From contig NZ_JBFDUZ010000001.1 of the NCBI RefSeq assembly GCF_040719145.1, positions 248,001 to 312,000 of the forward strand: 64,000 nucleotides of DNA, in the 5' to 3' direction. The notes beneath the pieces were generated by a model that ran no database searches, had not been told where the DNA came from, and worked only from the letters and a program-made list of their open reading frames with translations. How positions within the stretch are numbered: the first letter of the stretch is position 1; the number at the start of each line of letters is the position of its first letter. Origin of the DNA: Paenibacillus sp. JQZ6Y-1. Lineage in GTDB: Bacteria > Bacillota > Bacilli > Paenibacillales > Paenibacillaceae. Shown piece after piece: positions 54,291 through 63,102 of the stretch. The translations under genes were made by a program, and so were the position numbers.

Positions 54291-54580
54291 ACACATAAAC
54301 AATCATCACAACATACTCAAGACCACACAGCCCCACCCAAACCAGCCCAAAGGCTGGTTTCTTTTCCATGCAGCCAACAACCAAGACTCTACAAAGCTCC
54401 AATAGAAATTCAAGAATCCCTTAATCAATCCAAGACATATTCAGACAGCTACTCAATCCCACTCAATCGAATTTCAATAAAACCAATCCAGTTTCAAAAG
54501 ATTACCCTACACTATTCATTCTTCTGCCCTTCCTGCCCAAAAACCTACATGCTTGCTTCTGTGTTATTGATGCAAGCATC
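53690..54580 (+). other. A+C-rich, G-poor tract preceding repeat copy C
   Basis: The bias starts inside the fucosidase gene and continues through the non-coding part. By hand count, 54301-54540 has A 86, C 79, T 54 and only 21 G in 240 bases. The tract ends at repeat copy C. Apart from the terminator at 54339 no feature is seen in 54291-54575. Confidence 0.75.
54339..54366 (+). terminator. Terminator after the fucosidase gene
   Basis: AAACCAGCC-CAAA-GGCTGGTTT stem-loop followed by cttttcc. Confidence 0.75.
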
Positions 54581-54787
54581 GCGGAGCGGAGGGAAGGAAA
54601 TAAGGGAAAAGGACGACTTACAGTGTTTGTGATTTTCAAACACGGAGTTCAATGAAAAGCGATTTTTGCAAAGCAAAATATCTTACAGCTTTGGAGGTGC
54701 GGGAATCTTCATTCCTTCCCAATCCTAAAGATTCCCGCGGCTCCACCGGAGTCCCGTTCCCTTATTCCTTCCCGCAGTGAATGATGC
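54576..54787 (+). repeat. Structured intergenic repeat, copy C (long form)
   Basis: The core is 54581-54776. The outer arms are ggaaggaaataaggga and tcccttattccttcc. Both differ from copies A and B, yet still pair with each other. Inner arms are ggtgcgggaatctt and aagattcccgcggc. The central module of about 75 bases shares the gtgtttg/caaacac hairpin with copy B. Flanking gcatc (54576-54580) can pair with gatgc (54783-54787). It lies between the fucosidase gene and the response-regulator gene, in the same orientation as A and B. Confidence 0.8.
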
Positions 54788-54932
54788 CAACCCATCCAAA
54801 ACTAAAGTAAAAACATGTGCAATAACATGATTCAGTATGTCAGAACTATTGCCACGTTTCTACAAATAACGGTAAGATATGAACAATTCCCATTCCTTTC
54901 GACAAAATCCTTAACATACAGAAGGTGACCAC

Positions 54933-55997
54933 ATGAGAGTATTACTTGTAGACGACGACGTCATTGTCACAAAAGGATTACGCAACATCATCCCATGGCA
55001 CGAGCTGAACGCTGAGATCGTAGGCGAGGCACGCAATGGCAGCGAAGCGCTAGAGATTGCATTACAGCGCCATCCTGACCTAATTATTACCGACATCAAA
55101 ATGCCTATTATGGATGGGCTGGAATTGTGCCGCCGCATTCATGAGCAGATGACTGATACCGCCATTGTATTACTAAGCGCGCATGAGGACTTTGATTATG
55201 CTCGGCAAGCGATGCAATATGGCGTCCAGCAATATATCGTGAAGCCTGTTGCCCGGCCGGAGATTGAACAGCTAACTCAGTATGTACGCGAACTGGCACA
55301 ACGGCGTGGGCAGCGGTTGGATCATTATCATTCCCTGTTTGGCAAAGAGCTAGAGCAGCGCTGCACCGAAGCATGGCAGGCGGGCGATATGCAGTTTTTT
55401 CAACAGCTGTTTGATCACCAGCTGGCAGCCGAGTTACCACCATCAGAGGTGAAGGCGCTCTGTATTCGCGTGCTGAATCTGCTGTTTGATTTTAATGACC
55501 GAATTGCTGGTGCGTCGTTAGGAGTCAGAGCAGAGTATATGGATCGACTGCTGGATCTGAAAACGTCACCCGAAGTAATCGCCTTCACCTGTCAATGGTG
55601 CAGCACGATGGGCAAGCTGGCGAGTGAGAAAAAAGATACCCGTCAGCATGCGCTGGTCGACTACGTGAAGCAGCATGTGCAGGAGCATATTCACGAACCG
55701 GATTTGTCGCTCGCGAGCATTGCCGTGCGGCTAGATCGCTCACCAGCGTATGTGAGTGCGGTATTTAGTCAGAATACAGGCGTCAAGCTGGGCAGTTATA
55801 TTACATCGATTCGGATGGAAATGGCACGCCGCTTACTGCTTGATCCGGCAGTACCTGTATATGCGGTATCGGAGCAGCTTGGATTTCTAGATTCGCATTA
55901 TTTTGCCCGTGTATTCAAAAAGCAGGAAGGCATGACCCCGTCGGAATATCGCAATCTCTACCTAAACGGCAATTCAGCAACAGGAGCGTGGTCATGA
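54933..55997 (+). CDS. YesN-type response regulator, AraC DNA-binding domain
   Basis: A 354-aa regulator. The receiver domain has Asp54 in LIITDIKMP and Lys in YIVKPV. A short middle region is followed by a C-terminal AraC domain ending HYFARVFKKQEGMTPSEYR. AGAAGGTG precedes the start. Its stop overlaps the kinase start by 4 bases. Lying between the hydrolase genes and the importer genes, it probably activates both in response to the glycan sensed by the kinase. Confidence 0.94.
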   Translation: MRVLLVDDDVIVTKGLRNIIPWHELNAEIVGEARNGSEALEIALQRHPDLIITDIKMPIMDGLELCRRIHEQMTDTAIVLLSAHEDFDYARQAMQYGVQQYIVKPVARPEIEQLTQYVRELAQRRGQRLDHYHSLFGKELEQRCTEAWQAGDMQFFQQLFDHQLAAELPPSEVKALCIRVLNLLFDFNDRIAGASLGVRAEYMDRLLDLKTSPEVIAFTCQWCSTMGKLASEKKDTRQHALVDYVKQHVQEHIHEPDLSLASIAVRLDRSPAYVSAVFSQNTGVKLGSYITSIRMEMARRLLLDPAVPVYAVSEQLGFLDSHYFARVFKKQEGMTPSEYRNLYLNGNSATGAWS

Positions 55998-57886
55998 AAG
56001 GGGCTGGCGGCTTGCGCGGTTGGCTAGCGCGAACCGGTATCCGTGGCAAAATCGCTGTCTTGTTTATCGGGGTTATTACGCTGACAGCAGTGTTGTCGAA
56101 TGGTATTTTGTATATCGTATTTACCAGCATTATGCGAGAGCAGCTGCTAGAGGATCAGCAGAATATCATGCTACAAAGCCGCAACAATATTCAAAATGTC
56201 GAGACCAGCATTGATCAGGCAACCTATTACTTTTCTACCGACAAGACCATCGCCGATATTCTGAATCAATCGGCGACAGACGATATTGAGCGTTATCGCA
56301 ATCTGAATATTATGAATCAGCAGTTTATCAAATATCTGGATGTGCCGCTGAGTAATGTGGTCAACTCATACTCGGCGCTTTTTTTTGTCAGTGATACCTC
56401 GGCAGTAGCACAGACACTGCCGACCACCAGCTTGCAGCTGCTGGGCAATTTGTCGGATTTCGGTGGCAACCGCTTTTTCAGTCCACAGCTAGCAGCGGGA
56501 GAAGCATGGTACAAGCGCACTGTGGAATTACAGGGGACGCTGAATATTTTCTATGCCGATGGCGATCAGGAGCATGTGTATGTCGCTAAGCAGGTGCGCA
56601 ACCCCCTGATTATAAACAGCAATAACGAGATGGGCGTCGTTGTGATCGCTATCGACAAAAATGAATTTGGACGCCAGATCGAGAATTCACAGCTCACGAG
56701 TGGAACCCGTATGCTGCTGGCAGATCAGACAAATCGGGTGCTATATAGCAATGATCGATCTTGGACTGGCGTGCAGATTACTGAGGGTGGACAGCTATCG
56801 CCGCTACTGGAATACGCCGATGTGGGCGGCAGCACGGATCTGAATTACAATCATACCTCGTATATCGCCGACATTTATCCGCTGAAATGGGGCTGGAATC
56901 TGGTCGCGCTCATTCCGTATAGCGATGTAACAGAGCGCTTGTCGATCATTCGCTATCTGATCGCTGGCATTACCGGATTGGTTATCGTGGTCGGTGTAGT
57001 GCTAACACTGATCGTATCCAATAGCATCGCCCGTCCCGTGATCAAGCTTGCCAATGTGATGAAAAAGATCAAGGACGAGTCCAATATCGACGTCTTTATC
57101 GAGCCACCTGAGCAAAATGAAGTCGGTGTGTTATACCGTCAATTCAACAATTTGATGCAGCGAATTAACGGTCTGGTCGATGATGTCGTACGCAGCGGCG
57201 AGCGGGAGAAGCAGGCAGAGATGAAGGCATTGCAGGCGCAGATCAATCCGCATTTTATATACAATACGCTGGATTCGGTCAATTGGCTGGCACTCAGCCG
57301 TGGTGAGGATGATATTGCGACGATGGTATCCTCGCTAGCAGCCATTCTGCGCTACAGTATCCGCGAACCGGGGGAAAAGGTTCCGCTAGAGCAGGAGATC
57401 GACCATGTACGAAACTATGTGAGCATTCAGCAGATGCGATATGGCAACAATTTTGACGTGCAATACGATGTAGATGCTAGGCTGTATCGGTATCCAGTGC
57501 CGAAGTTCATTATCCAGCCATTAATCGAAAATGCCATTCAGCACGGAACTGAACGTCACCACGGACAAGGGCATATCGTGCTGCGCGCTCAGATTATCGA
57601 AGATGGACGTATCGAAAATGAAGGTGCAACATACCTAGAAGATGCCCCGCGATCCTGCATCCAATTGATCGTCGAGGATAACGGACCCGGCGCAGATATT
57701 GATGCTCTGAATCATTATTTGAATCATCATCAGGAGGTATTACCTAGCTCCGACGGCATCGGCATTCGCAATGTTCATCAGCGGATTCGTCTGCATGATC
57801 ATGACGAACGATATGGGTTACATTTTGAATATAAAAATGGAGTAATGAAATCTATCATTACCCTTCCGTATGAGGAGAGAAAATAA
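55994..57886 (+). CDS. YesM-type sensor histidine kinase
   Basis: A 630-aa membrane kinase. TM1 lies near 15-38, an extracellular dCache-like sensor is at about 40-315, and TM2 is near 320-342. HAMP follows, then His420 in QINPHFIYNTLDSVNWL. ATPase motifs are FIIQPLIENAIQHG, VEDNGPG and GIGIRNVHQRIRL. ATG 55994 overlaps the regulator stop (ATGA), with CAGGAG upstream. It is the sensor partner of the regulator at 54933. The likely signal is an extracellular glycan or a loaded binding protein. Confidence 0.93.
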   Translation: MKGAGGLRGWLARTGIRGKIAVLFIGVITLTAVLSNGILYIVFTSIMREQLLEDQQNIMLQSRNNIQNVETSIDQATYYFSTDKTIADILNQSATDDIERYRNLNIMNQQFIKYLDVPLSNVVNSYSALFFVSDTSAVAQTLPTTSLQLLGNLSDFGGNRFFSPQLAAGEAWYKRTVELQGTLNIFYADGDQEHVYVAKQVRNPLIINSNNEMGVVVIAIDKNEFGRQIENSQLTSGTRMLLADQTNRVLYSNDRSWTGVQITEGGQLSPLLEYADVGGSTDLNYNHTSYIADIYPLKWGWNLVALIPYSDVTERLSIIRYLIAGITGLVIVVGVVLTLIVSNSIARPVIKLANVMKKIKDESNIDVFIEPPEQNEVGVLYRQFNNLMQRINGLVDDVVRSGEREKQAEMKALQAQINPHFIYNTLDSVNWLALSRGEDDIATMVSSLAAILRYSIREPGEKVPLEQEIDHVRNYVSIQQMRYGNNFDVQYDVDARLYRYPVPKFIIQPLIENAIQHGTERHHGQGHIVLRAQIIEDGRIENEGATYLEDAPRSCIQLIVEDNGPGADIDALNHYLNHHQEVLPSSDGIGIRNVHQRIRLHDHDERYGLHFEYKNGVMKSIITLPYEERK

Positions 57887-58193
57887 CGCTTACCATAAAA
57901 ATATACACCTTATCTAAAAAAAGTACGCTACCTATGCTGCCATTGGTAGGTGATAATAAGTCTATACACAAGAAACGACAACAGAGCTGATCAATGGTCA
58001 TTGCGACTCTATTCCGCTCCTGCCCTTCCGGTTGTATTCCACACCGGAAAGTCAAATGATAATGCTGTAAACAACGATTTGATGACATCAATCGGTTATC
58101 GTTAGGTATTTACAGACATTATATCCGGCAAAAGGGCAATATCAACATCCGCATCATGTTTAGTTTGGTACAAGACGAAAAGGGGATGAAGCA
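57887..58193 (+). other. Promoter region of the glycan importer operon
   Basis: A 307-base gap with no gene. Visible structures are a 7-bp hairpin TTCCGGT/ACCGGAA (58026-58049) and the palindrome TTGATGACATCAA (58079-58091). Either could be the site for the response regulator at 54933 or for another regulator. The ribosome site AAAAGGGGA lies before 58194. Confidence 0.4.
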
Positions 58194-59708
58194 ATGCTGC
58201 ACAAATCAAAAGCCTGGTCCTTGAGCCTGGCGGTACTCCTATTGCTGTCTGTCGTATTATCCGCATGTGGAGGCTCGGATGAAAGTTCGGCTACTGGTGC
58301 CAACGGAGAGCTTGCTCCGGTTGAGTTGGTCTTTTACAACTATGCGACACCGATGAAGGGGCAAGAACGCGTCCTGCAAGAGATCAACAAATACTTGAAG
58401 GAAAAGATCAATGCCACTGTCAAAGTGGTCACTATGGAAGGCAGCGATTTTGAAACGAAAGTTCCAGTCATGCTCGCTTCCGGTCAGCCGATGGATATCG
58501 TGTTTACCAGCTCGTGGACAAATAACTATCTGTCTAATGTATCCAAGCAAGCGTTCACCCCACTGACTTCCTTAATGGATCAATACGGTCAGGACCTTAA
58601 GAAAACCGTACCAGACACACTCTGGAAAGGCATGACCGTCAAAAATGAAATCTATGCCGTTCCAAGCTACAAAGAAATCGGTCATCAGGTGGGCGTGCTG
58701 ATGCGCAAAGATCTGGTGGACAAATATAAGATCGACACCTCTAGCATTAAGTCGTGGAAGGACATGGAGCCAATCCTGAAAACGATCCACGAGAAAGACC
58801 CTAGCATTCTGCCGCTCGACGGCTCAGAGGGCATGTATCGCTCCATTCCTGTGCAGCATATGTCGGGCGACTGGAATCTACCCGGCGTAATCAATGTCGG
58901 TGATCAGCCATATTACAACCGTTCCGATGACAAAATCTTTGATCAATACGAGACACCAGAATTTAAGGAGTTTGTAGAGACAGCATATCGCTGGAATCAA
59001 GCGGGCTATACACCAAAGGATGTAGAATACCAAAGCGAGAACGATTGGAAAGCTGGCAAAGTATTCGCTGGTTCCCTGCTGTACGCACCGAACTATGTGT
59101 ACAAACGCAGCGCCCAGCTTGGCTATGAATTAGACTACCAGAACCTTGGCAAAGGCGTTGTCGAGACAAGCGACGTACAGGGTGGCGGCTTCGCGATTCC
59201 GCGCTCCTCCAAAAATCCAGAACGCGCCATGATGTTCCTCAATCTGCTATACACCGATCCGGTGCTGGCGAATATGTTCGTCCACGGTATCGAAGGTCAG
59301 GATTACCAGAAAGTAGATAATACCTTTATCAAGCCTGCGGAAGGCGTAGACCCACTGAACCCAGACTATGATTACGGATATGGCTGGATGTGGGGCAATG
59401 TGAACATTTTCTACTATGACCAATCGTATCCGAAGGATACACTGGAGCAATTTAAAAAGTTCGAGGATAATAACACGCCTTCACCAGCGCTCGGATTTAA
59501 CTTTGATACGACACCGGTACAGACACAGATTGCGGCGATCAACAACGTGATCAGCCAGTTTTACCCGCCGCTTGTCAGAGGTACGGTCAACCCTGATCAG
59601 TACCTGCCGATGTTTATCCAGAAGCTGAAGGATGCGGGTGTAGATGAATTGATCACCGAGATGCAATCCCAGTATGATCAGTGGAAAACAGAGCAAACCA
59701 AGTCGTAA
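58194..59708 (+). CDS. Extracellular sugar-binding lipoprotein (LplA/YtcQ type)
   Basis: A 504-aa solute-binding lipoprotein. The lipobox LSAC gives Cys25, followed by GGSDESS. The fold shows NATVKVVTMEGSDFETKVPV, MLASGQPMDIVFTSSW and GGFAIPRSSKNPERAMMFLN. It is the receptor of the importer completed by the two permeases downstream. A terminator-like hairpin follows immediately, which would give more receptor than permease. Its position after the glycan hydrolases and YesN/YesM pair points to fucosylated or mannosylated oligosaccharides as ligands (inference). Confidence 0.93.
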   Translation: MLHKSKAWSLSLAVLLLLSVVLSACGGSDESSATGANGELAPVELVFYNYATPMKGQERVLQEINKYLKEKINATVKVVTMEGSDFETKVPVMLASGQPMDIVFTSSWTNNYLSNVSKQAFTPLTSLMDQYGQDLKKTVPDTLWKGMTVKNEIYAVPSYKEIGHQVGVLMRKDLVDKYKIDTSSIKSWKDMEPILKTIHEKDPSILPLDGSEGMYRSIPVQHMSGDWNLPGVINVGDQPYYNRSDDKIFDQYETPEFKEFVETAYRWNQAGYTPKDVEYQSENDWKAGKVFAGSLLYAPNYVYKRSAQLGYELDYQNLGKGVVETSDVQGGGFAIPRSSKNPERAMMFLNLLYTDPVLANMFVHGIEGQDYQKVDNTFIKPAEGVDPLNPDYDYGYGWMWGNVNIFYYDQSYPKDTLEQFKKFEDNNTPSPALGFNFDTTPVQTQIAAINNVISQFYPPLVRGTVNPDQYLPMFIQKLKDAGVDELITEMQSQYDQWKTEQTKS

Positions 59709-59736
59709 CGCATCATATCACTATAGTAAGTAAGCG

Positions 59737-59765
59737 AGGGCGGGAGCAGCATTTCCGCCCTTTTG
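59737..59765 (+). terminator. Attenuating hairpin between binding protein and permeases
   Basis: AGGGCGG / CCGCCCT stem with a TTTTG tail, inside the operon. Partial termination here would raise the ratio of receptor to permease, as in many ABC importer operons. Confidence 0.7.
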
Positions 59766-59804
59766 CTTTCACGACATCATCTGATCAACACAGGGGGAGA
59801 AATC

Positions 59805-60713
59805 ATGACATTTCTGTACGAATTGCGTAAGCATGGGGCGCTGTTCCTGATGGCACTACCGGCATTGGTACTGTTGGTGCTGTTTAACTACTTACCAATG
59901 TTCGGTGTCATTCTAGCATTCAAAAACTATAACTTCTACGACGGCATTCTCGGCAGCCCGTGGGCAGGGCTCGACAATTTCAAATATCTGTTCAAAGGCG
60001 ATGCGTGGCTCATTACGCGTAATACGCTGCTGTACAACTTTGTGTTTATTATCGTAGGTCTGGTGCTATCGGTAGCGATGGCAATTGTGCTGGATGAGAT
60101 TCGCAGCCGCTTTCTATCCAAGACATATCAGACGATTCTGATTATGCCGTACTTTCTGTCATGGACGATTGTGGCGCTGATCTTTTACGCCTTTCTGAGT
60201 GCAGACAAAGGGATTATCAATCAGATCATCTCGTCGCTCGGCTTTCATCCGATCAATTTTTACACGGAAACGACGTATTGGCCTTACATCCTCGTATTCG
60301 TCTTTTTCTGGAAAAGTGTTGGCTACAACAGCATCATCTATCTCGCCTCTGTCACTGGCATCTCGCCCGATTATTATGAGGCGGCAACGATCGACGGTGC
60401 GAACAAATGGCAGCAGATTCGCTACATCACGCTGCCATGCCTGAAGCTGATTATCATCATCATGACCATCCTCAGTATCGGCAAAATCTTTTACGCTGAC
60501 TTTGGGCTGTTTTATCAGGTGACGTACAACTCAGGGGCGCTATATCCGGTCACGCAGGTCATTGATACGTATGTATACAACGGTCTGACCACAATGGGCA
60601 ATTATGGCATGACCGCGGCTGCTGGACTGTATCAGTCGTTTGTTGGCTTTGTACTCGTCCTCTTCACCAACTGGGTTGTCAAAAAAATCGACCGTGACAG
60701 CGCGCTGTTCTAA
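59805..60713 (+). CDS. Sugar ABC transporter permease, LplB type
   Basis: A 302-aa permease, about six transmembrane helices. It has LLVLFNYLPMFGVILAFKNY in the first membrane segment and the EAA loop YEAATIDGANKWQQIRYITL. ATG 59805 has CAGGGGGAG upstream; the frame is open to 59763 without a ribosome site. Partner of the permease at 60728. No ATPase gene in the operon. Confidence 0.93.
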   Translation: MTFLYELRKHGALFLMALPALVLLVLFNYLPMFGVILAFKNYNFYDGILGSPWAGLDNFKYLFKGDAWLITRNTLLYNFVFIIVGLVLSVAMAIVLDEIRSRFLSKTYQTILIMPYFLSWTIVALIFYAFLSADKGIINQIISSLGFHPINFYTETTYWPYILVFVFFWKSVGYNSIIYLASVTGISPDYYEAATIDGANKWQQIRYITLPCLKLIIIIMTILSIGKIFYADFGLFYQVTYNSGALYPVTQVIDTYVYNGLTTMGNYGMTAAAGLYQSFVGFVLVLFTNWVVKKIDRDSALF

Positions 60714-60727
60714 AAGGAGGCTGCACC

Positions 60728-61633
60728 ATGGAACAAACATCCAACCGTTTTAATCAACTGCCGCGCAGCTGGAATCTGGTGTTCAATGTCATTCTGGTTG
60801 TGTTGTGCATCATCTGTATCATTCCGATCATTCTCGTGTATGCCATTTCCTTTACCAGCGAATCCAGTCTGGCGGCAAAAGGATACCAGTTCTGGCCCTC
60901 GGAATGGAGCCTAGCGGCGTACGGGTATATTTTCCGTAATGGCGATCAAATTATTCAGTCGGCGTATGTGACGATTGGTGTGACCGTGATCGGCACGCTG
61001 TTCAGTCTCATCGTCACCGCACTGTTCGCGTATGTACTATCACGTCGTGATTTTCGTTATCGCAATATTATGGCGTTCTTCCTGTTCTTCACGATGCTAT
61101 TCAACGGTGGTCTGGTGCCGTCGTATATCGTGAATACGAATGTACTGCATCTGGGCGACTCATTCTGGATTCTGATCCTGCCATATTCGCTTAGTGCATT
61201 CAATGTCATTATTTTGCGGACCTTTATGCAGCAGTCGATTGAGACGGCGATTCTGGAAGCAGCGCGGATTGATGGGGCAGGGGAGTGGTATATTTTCGCA
61301 CGGATTGTTCTGCCGCTGTCCAAGCCCGGTCTAGCGACTATCGGATTGTTCACACTGGTAACATACTGGAATGACTGGTTTCTCGGTCAGCTGTACATCA
61401 CCAATCCGAAGCTGGTCAGTCTGCAATATATGCTGATGAAGCTGCAATCCAATATCGACTTTGTGACCAATAATGCGACCTCAGCAACCAACAATATGCT
61501 GATGGCACAGATTCCGGCAGAAGGAGCACGCATGGCGATTCTAGTCATCGTACTAACACCGATTCTATGTGCGTATCCATTTTTCCAAAAGTATTTTGTC
61601 AAAGGTCTGACGATTGGCGGGATCAAAGGGTAA
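60728..61633 (+). CDS. Sugar ABC transporter permease, LplC/YtcP (CarB) type
   Basis: A 301-aa permease, about six transmembrane helices. It has the EAA loop LEAARIDGAGEWYIFARIVL and the family C-terminus KYFVKGLTIGGIKG. AAAAGGAGG lies 8 bases before the ATG. It forms the channel with 59805-60713 and ends the glycan locus; a terminator follows at 61757. Confidence 0.93.
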   Translation: MEQTSNRFNQLPRSWNLVFNVILVVLCIICIIPIILVYAISFTSESSLAAKGYQFWPSEWSLAAYGYIFRNGDQIIQSAYVTIGVTVIGTLFSLIVTALFAYVLSRRDFRYRNIMAFFLFFTMLFNGGLVPSYIVNTNVLHLGDSFWILILPYSLSAFNVIILRTFMQQSIETAILEAARIDGAGEWYIFARIVLPLSKPGLATIGLFTLVTYWNDWFLGQLYITNPKLVSLQYMLMKLQSNIDFVTNNATSATNNMLMAQIPAEGARMAILVIVLTPILCAYPFFQKYFVKGLTIGGIKG

Positions 61634-61756
61634 GCGATAGTTCGATGTATACGTAGTGGCATGAATCCAACAGAACGACTGGACTTTATAATATGTAACC
61701 ACACGAGAACAGCATAGGTTTTTACAAAGATATATGGGTTGTTATGAAGATATAAC

Positions 61757-61827
61757 GAAAAAACCTTATCAGCGTGTCACATAACTGCGATATTCTCACA
61801 GTGTAGAGACGGTTGATAAGGTTTTTG
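61757..61827. terminator. Convergent terminator
   Basis: AAAAACCTTATCA / TGATAAGGTTTTT arms enclosing a 40-base loop. It lies between the plus-strand importer and the minus-strand siderophore-binding gene. The remainder of the 61634-61982 gap shows no gene. Confidence 0.8.
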
Positions 61828-61982
61828 TCATGCTTCCATACATCTACATCTTGCTATACGATGAGCTTTTGGATTGTAGGTATGCTATTTGTGTTCGTGC
61901 TGTATGATGATCAATCTATAAAAAGCTACAAAATGGATCAACTATCTAGAGAATAAGTTAGTATCGCATGGATGCGATCATC

Positions 61983-63005
61983 TTACTGCTTATTTTTGTC
62001 TACGATCATATCTGCGAGTAAACCCATTTGTCCAATGATGGATTCTGGATCGTAGAAGGAGAACGTGTCATACGGTAGGTCGTACACTTGACCACTTTGG
62101 ACAGCGGGCAGGTTTTTCCAGATTGCGCTGTTCAGCACCGCATTTTTCTGTGCTTCTGTCGTACCATCGTTGAAGCAGATAAAGATATGATCTGCATTGG
62201 CGTATTCCGGCAAGCTTTCCAATTGAATCGGCAAAATTTGCTTACCGCTATCGATCACTTCTTTTTTTACATTGTCCAGCGGCTTGAATTGTAAGCCGTC
62301 GTAAAGTGCATATCCGCCGCGACCGTAGTTGTCGCCGAGAATCGAGATGTCCTTGTCACGTACGTTGATCAGCACGGCAGTTTCGCCCGGTTTGGTAACA
62401 TCCTTGATCTTCTCGCGGGCTGCGCTGGCAGCTTCATCGTATTGAGTTAGCCATGCCTGCGCTTGCTGCTCACGCCCAAGCAGCTTGCCGAACAATTGGA
62501 TTTCTTCTTTGGGATTGTTGTACGCCGTGTAGGGAACGTACAATGTTGGAGCGATTTTGCTGAATTGATCATATGCTTCCACATCGAAGTCGTTAATCAC
62601 GATCAGATCGGGATTAAGCGAGATCACTTTTTCCATTGAAGTTGGTGCGCCGATGTCTTCGATGCCTTGTTCCTGCTCCTTCAGAAACGGGCTTCCCATC
62701 CACCATTCCTTGTTGGCAGCAACTGGCTTCAGACCAAGCGCCAGCAGCGTACCATGATAATAGGTAGAAATGATGCGCTGTGGATTGGTTGGAATGGTGA
62801 TGTTGCCTTTGGCGGTATCAATCGTGCGTGTTGCCGATGCGTTGCTATCGGCTGTTGTACTTGCCTCCGTGCCAGATTCTGTTGTCGTTGCTGTGCCGGA
62901 TGAGGCGGTTGGAGCAGTGGACGATCCACATGCGGAGAGCAGCAGGCAGAACATCACCAACATCGCTATCATGCAGGCTGGCTTGTGAAGCAGCCGTTTA
63001 TTCAT
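61983..63005 (-). CDS. Siderophore (iron) ABC transporter substrate-binding lipoprotein
   Basis: A 340-aa lipoprotein. The lipobox LSAC gives Cys26, followed by a Thr/Ser/Ala-rich spacer (about 27-58). A type III (FhuD/BtuF-like) binding fold with a single interdomain helix follows: PQRIISTYYHGTLLALGLKP, SMEKVISLNPDLIVINDFD and AIWKNLPAVQSGQVYDLPYD. It binds a ferric siderophore at the cell surface. A perfect Fur box lies 25-39 bases before the start, so iron repression is expected. No permease or ATPase gene is within the window. It is downstream of the regulator at 63103. Confidence 0.92.
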   Translation of the reverse strand: MNKRLLHKPACMIAMLVMFCLLLSACGSSTAPTASSGTATTTESGTEASTTADSNASATRTIDTAKGNITIPTNPQRIISTYYHGTLLALGLKPVAANKEWWMGSPFLKEQEQGIEDIGAPTSMEKVISLNPDLIVINDFDVEAYDQFSKIAPTLYVPYTAYNNPKEEIQLFGKLLGREQQAQAWLTQYDEAASAAREKIKDVTKPGETAVLINVRDKDISILGDNYGRGGYALYDGLQFKPLDNVKKEVIDSGKQILPIQLESLPEYANADHIFICFNDGTTEAQKNAVLNSAIWKNLPAVQSGQVYDLPYDTFSFYDPESIIGQMGLLADMIVDKNKQ

Positions 63006-63029
63006 TGTTCATTCCCCCAGTTTGCTAAT

Positions 63030-63044
63030 TGATAATGATTATCA
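63030..63044 (-). promoter_or_regulatory. Fur box (7-1-7 inverted repeat)
   Basis: TGATAATGATTATCA matches the Bacillus-type Fur consensus TGATAAT-N-ATTATCA at every position. It lies between the AraC-type regulator and the siderophore-binding gene, just upstream of the latter's start. Confidence 0.9.
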
Positions 63045-63102
63045 ACCAGAATCATAACAACCCGTTACAGGGACGTCTATGGACAAACATGATCAATTTC
63101 CG

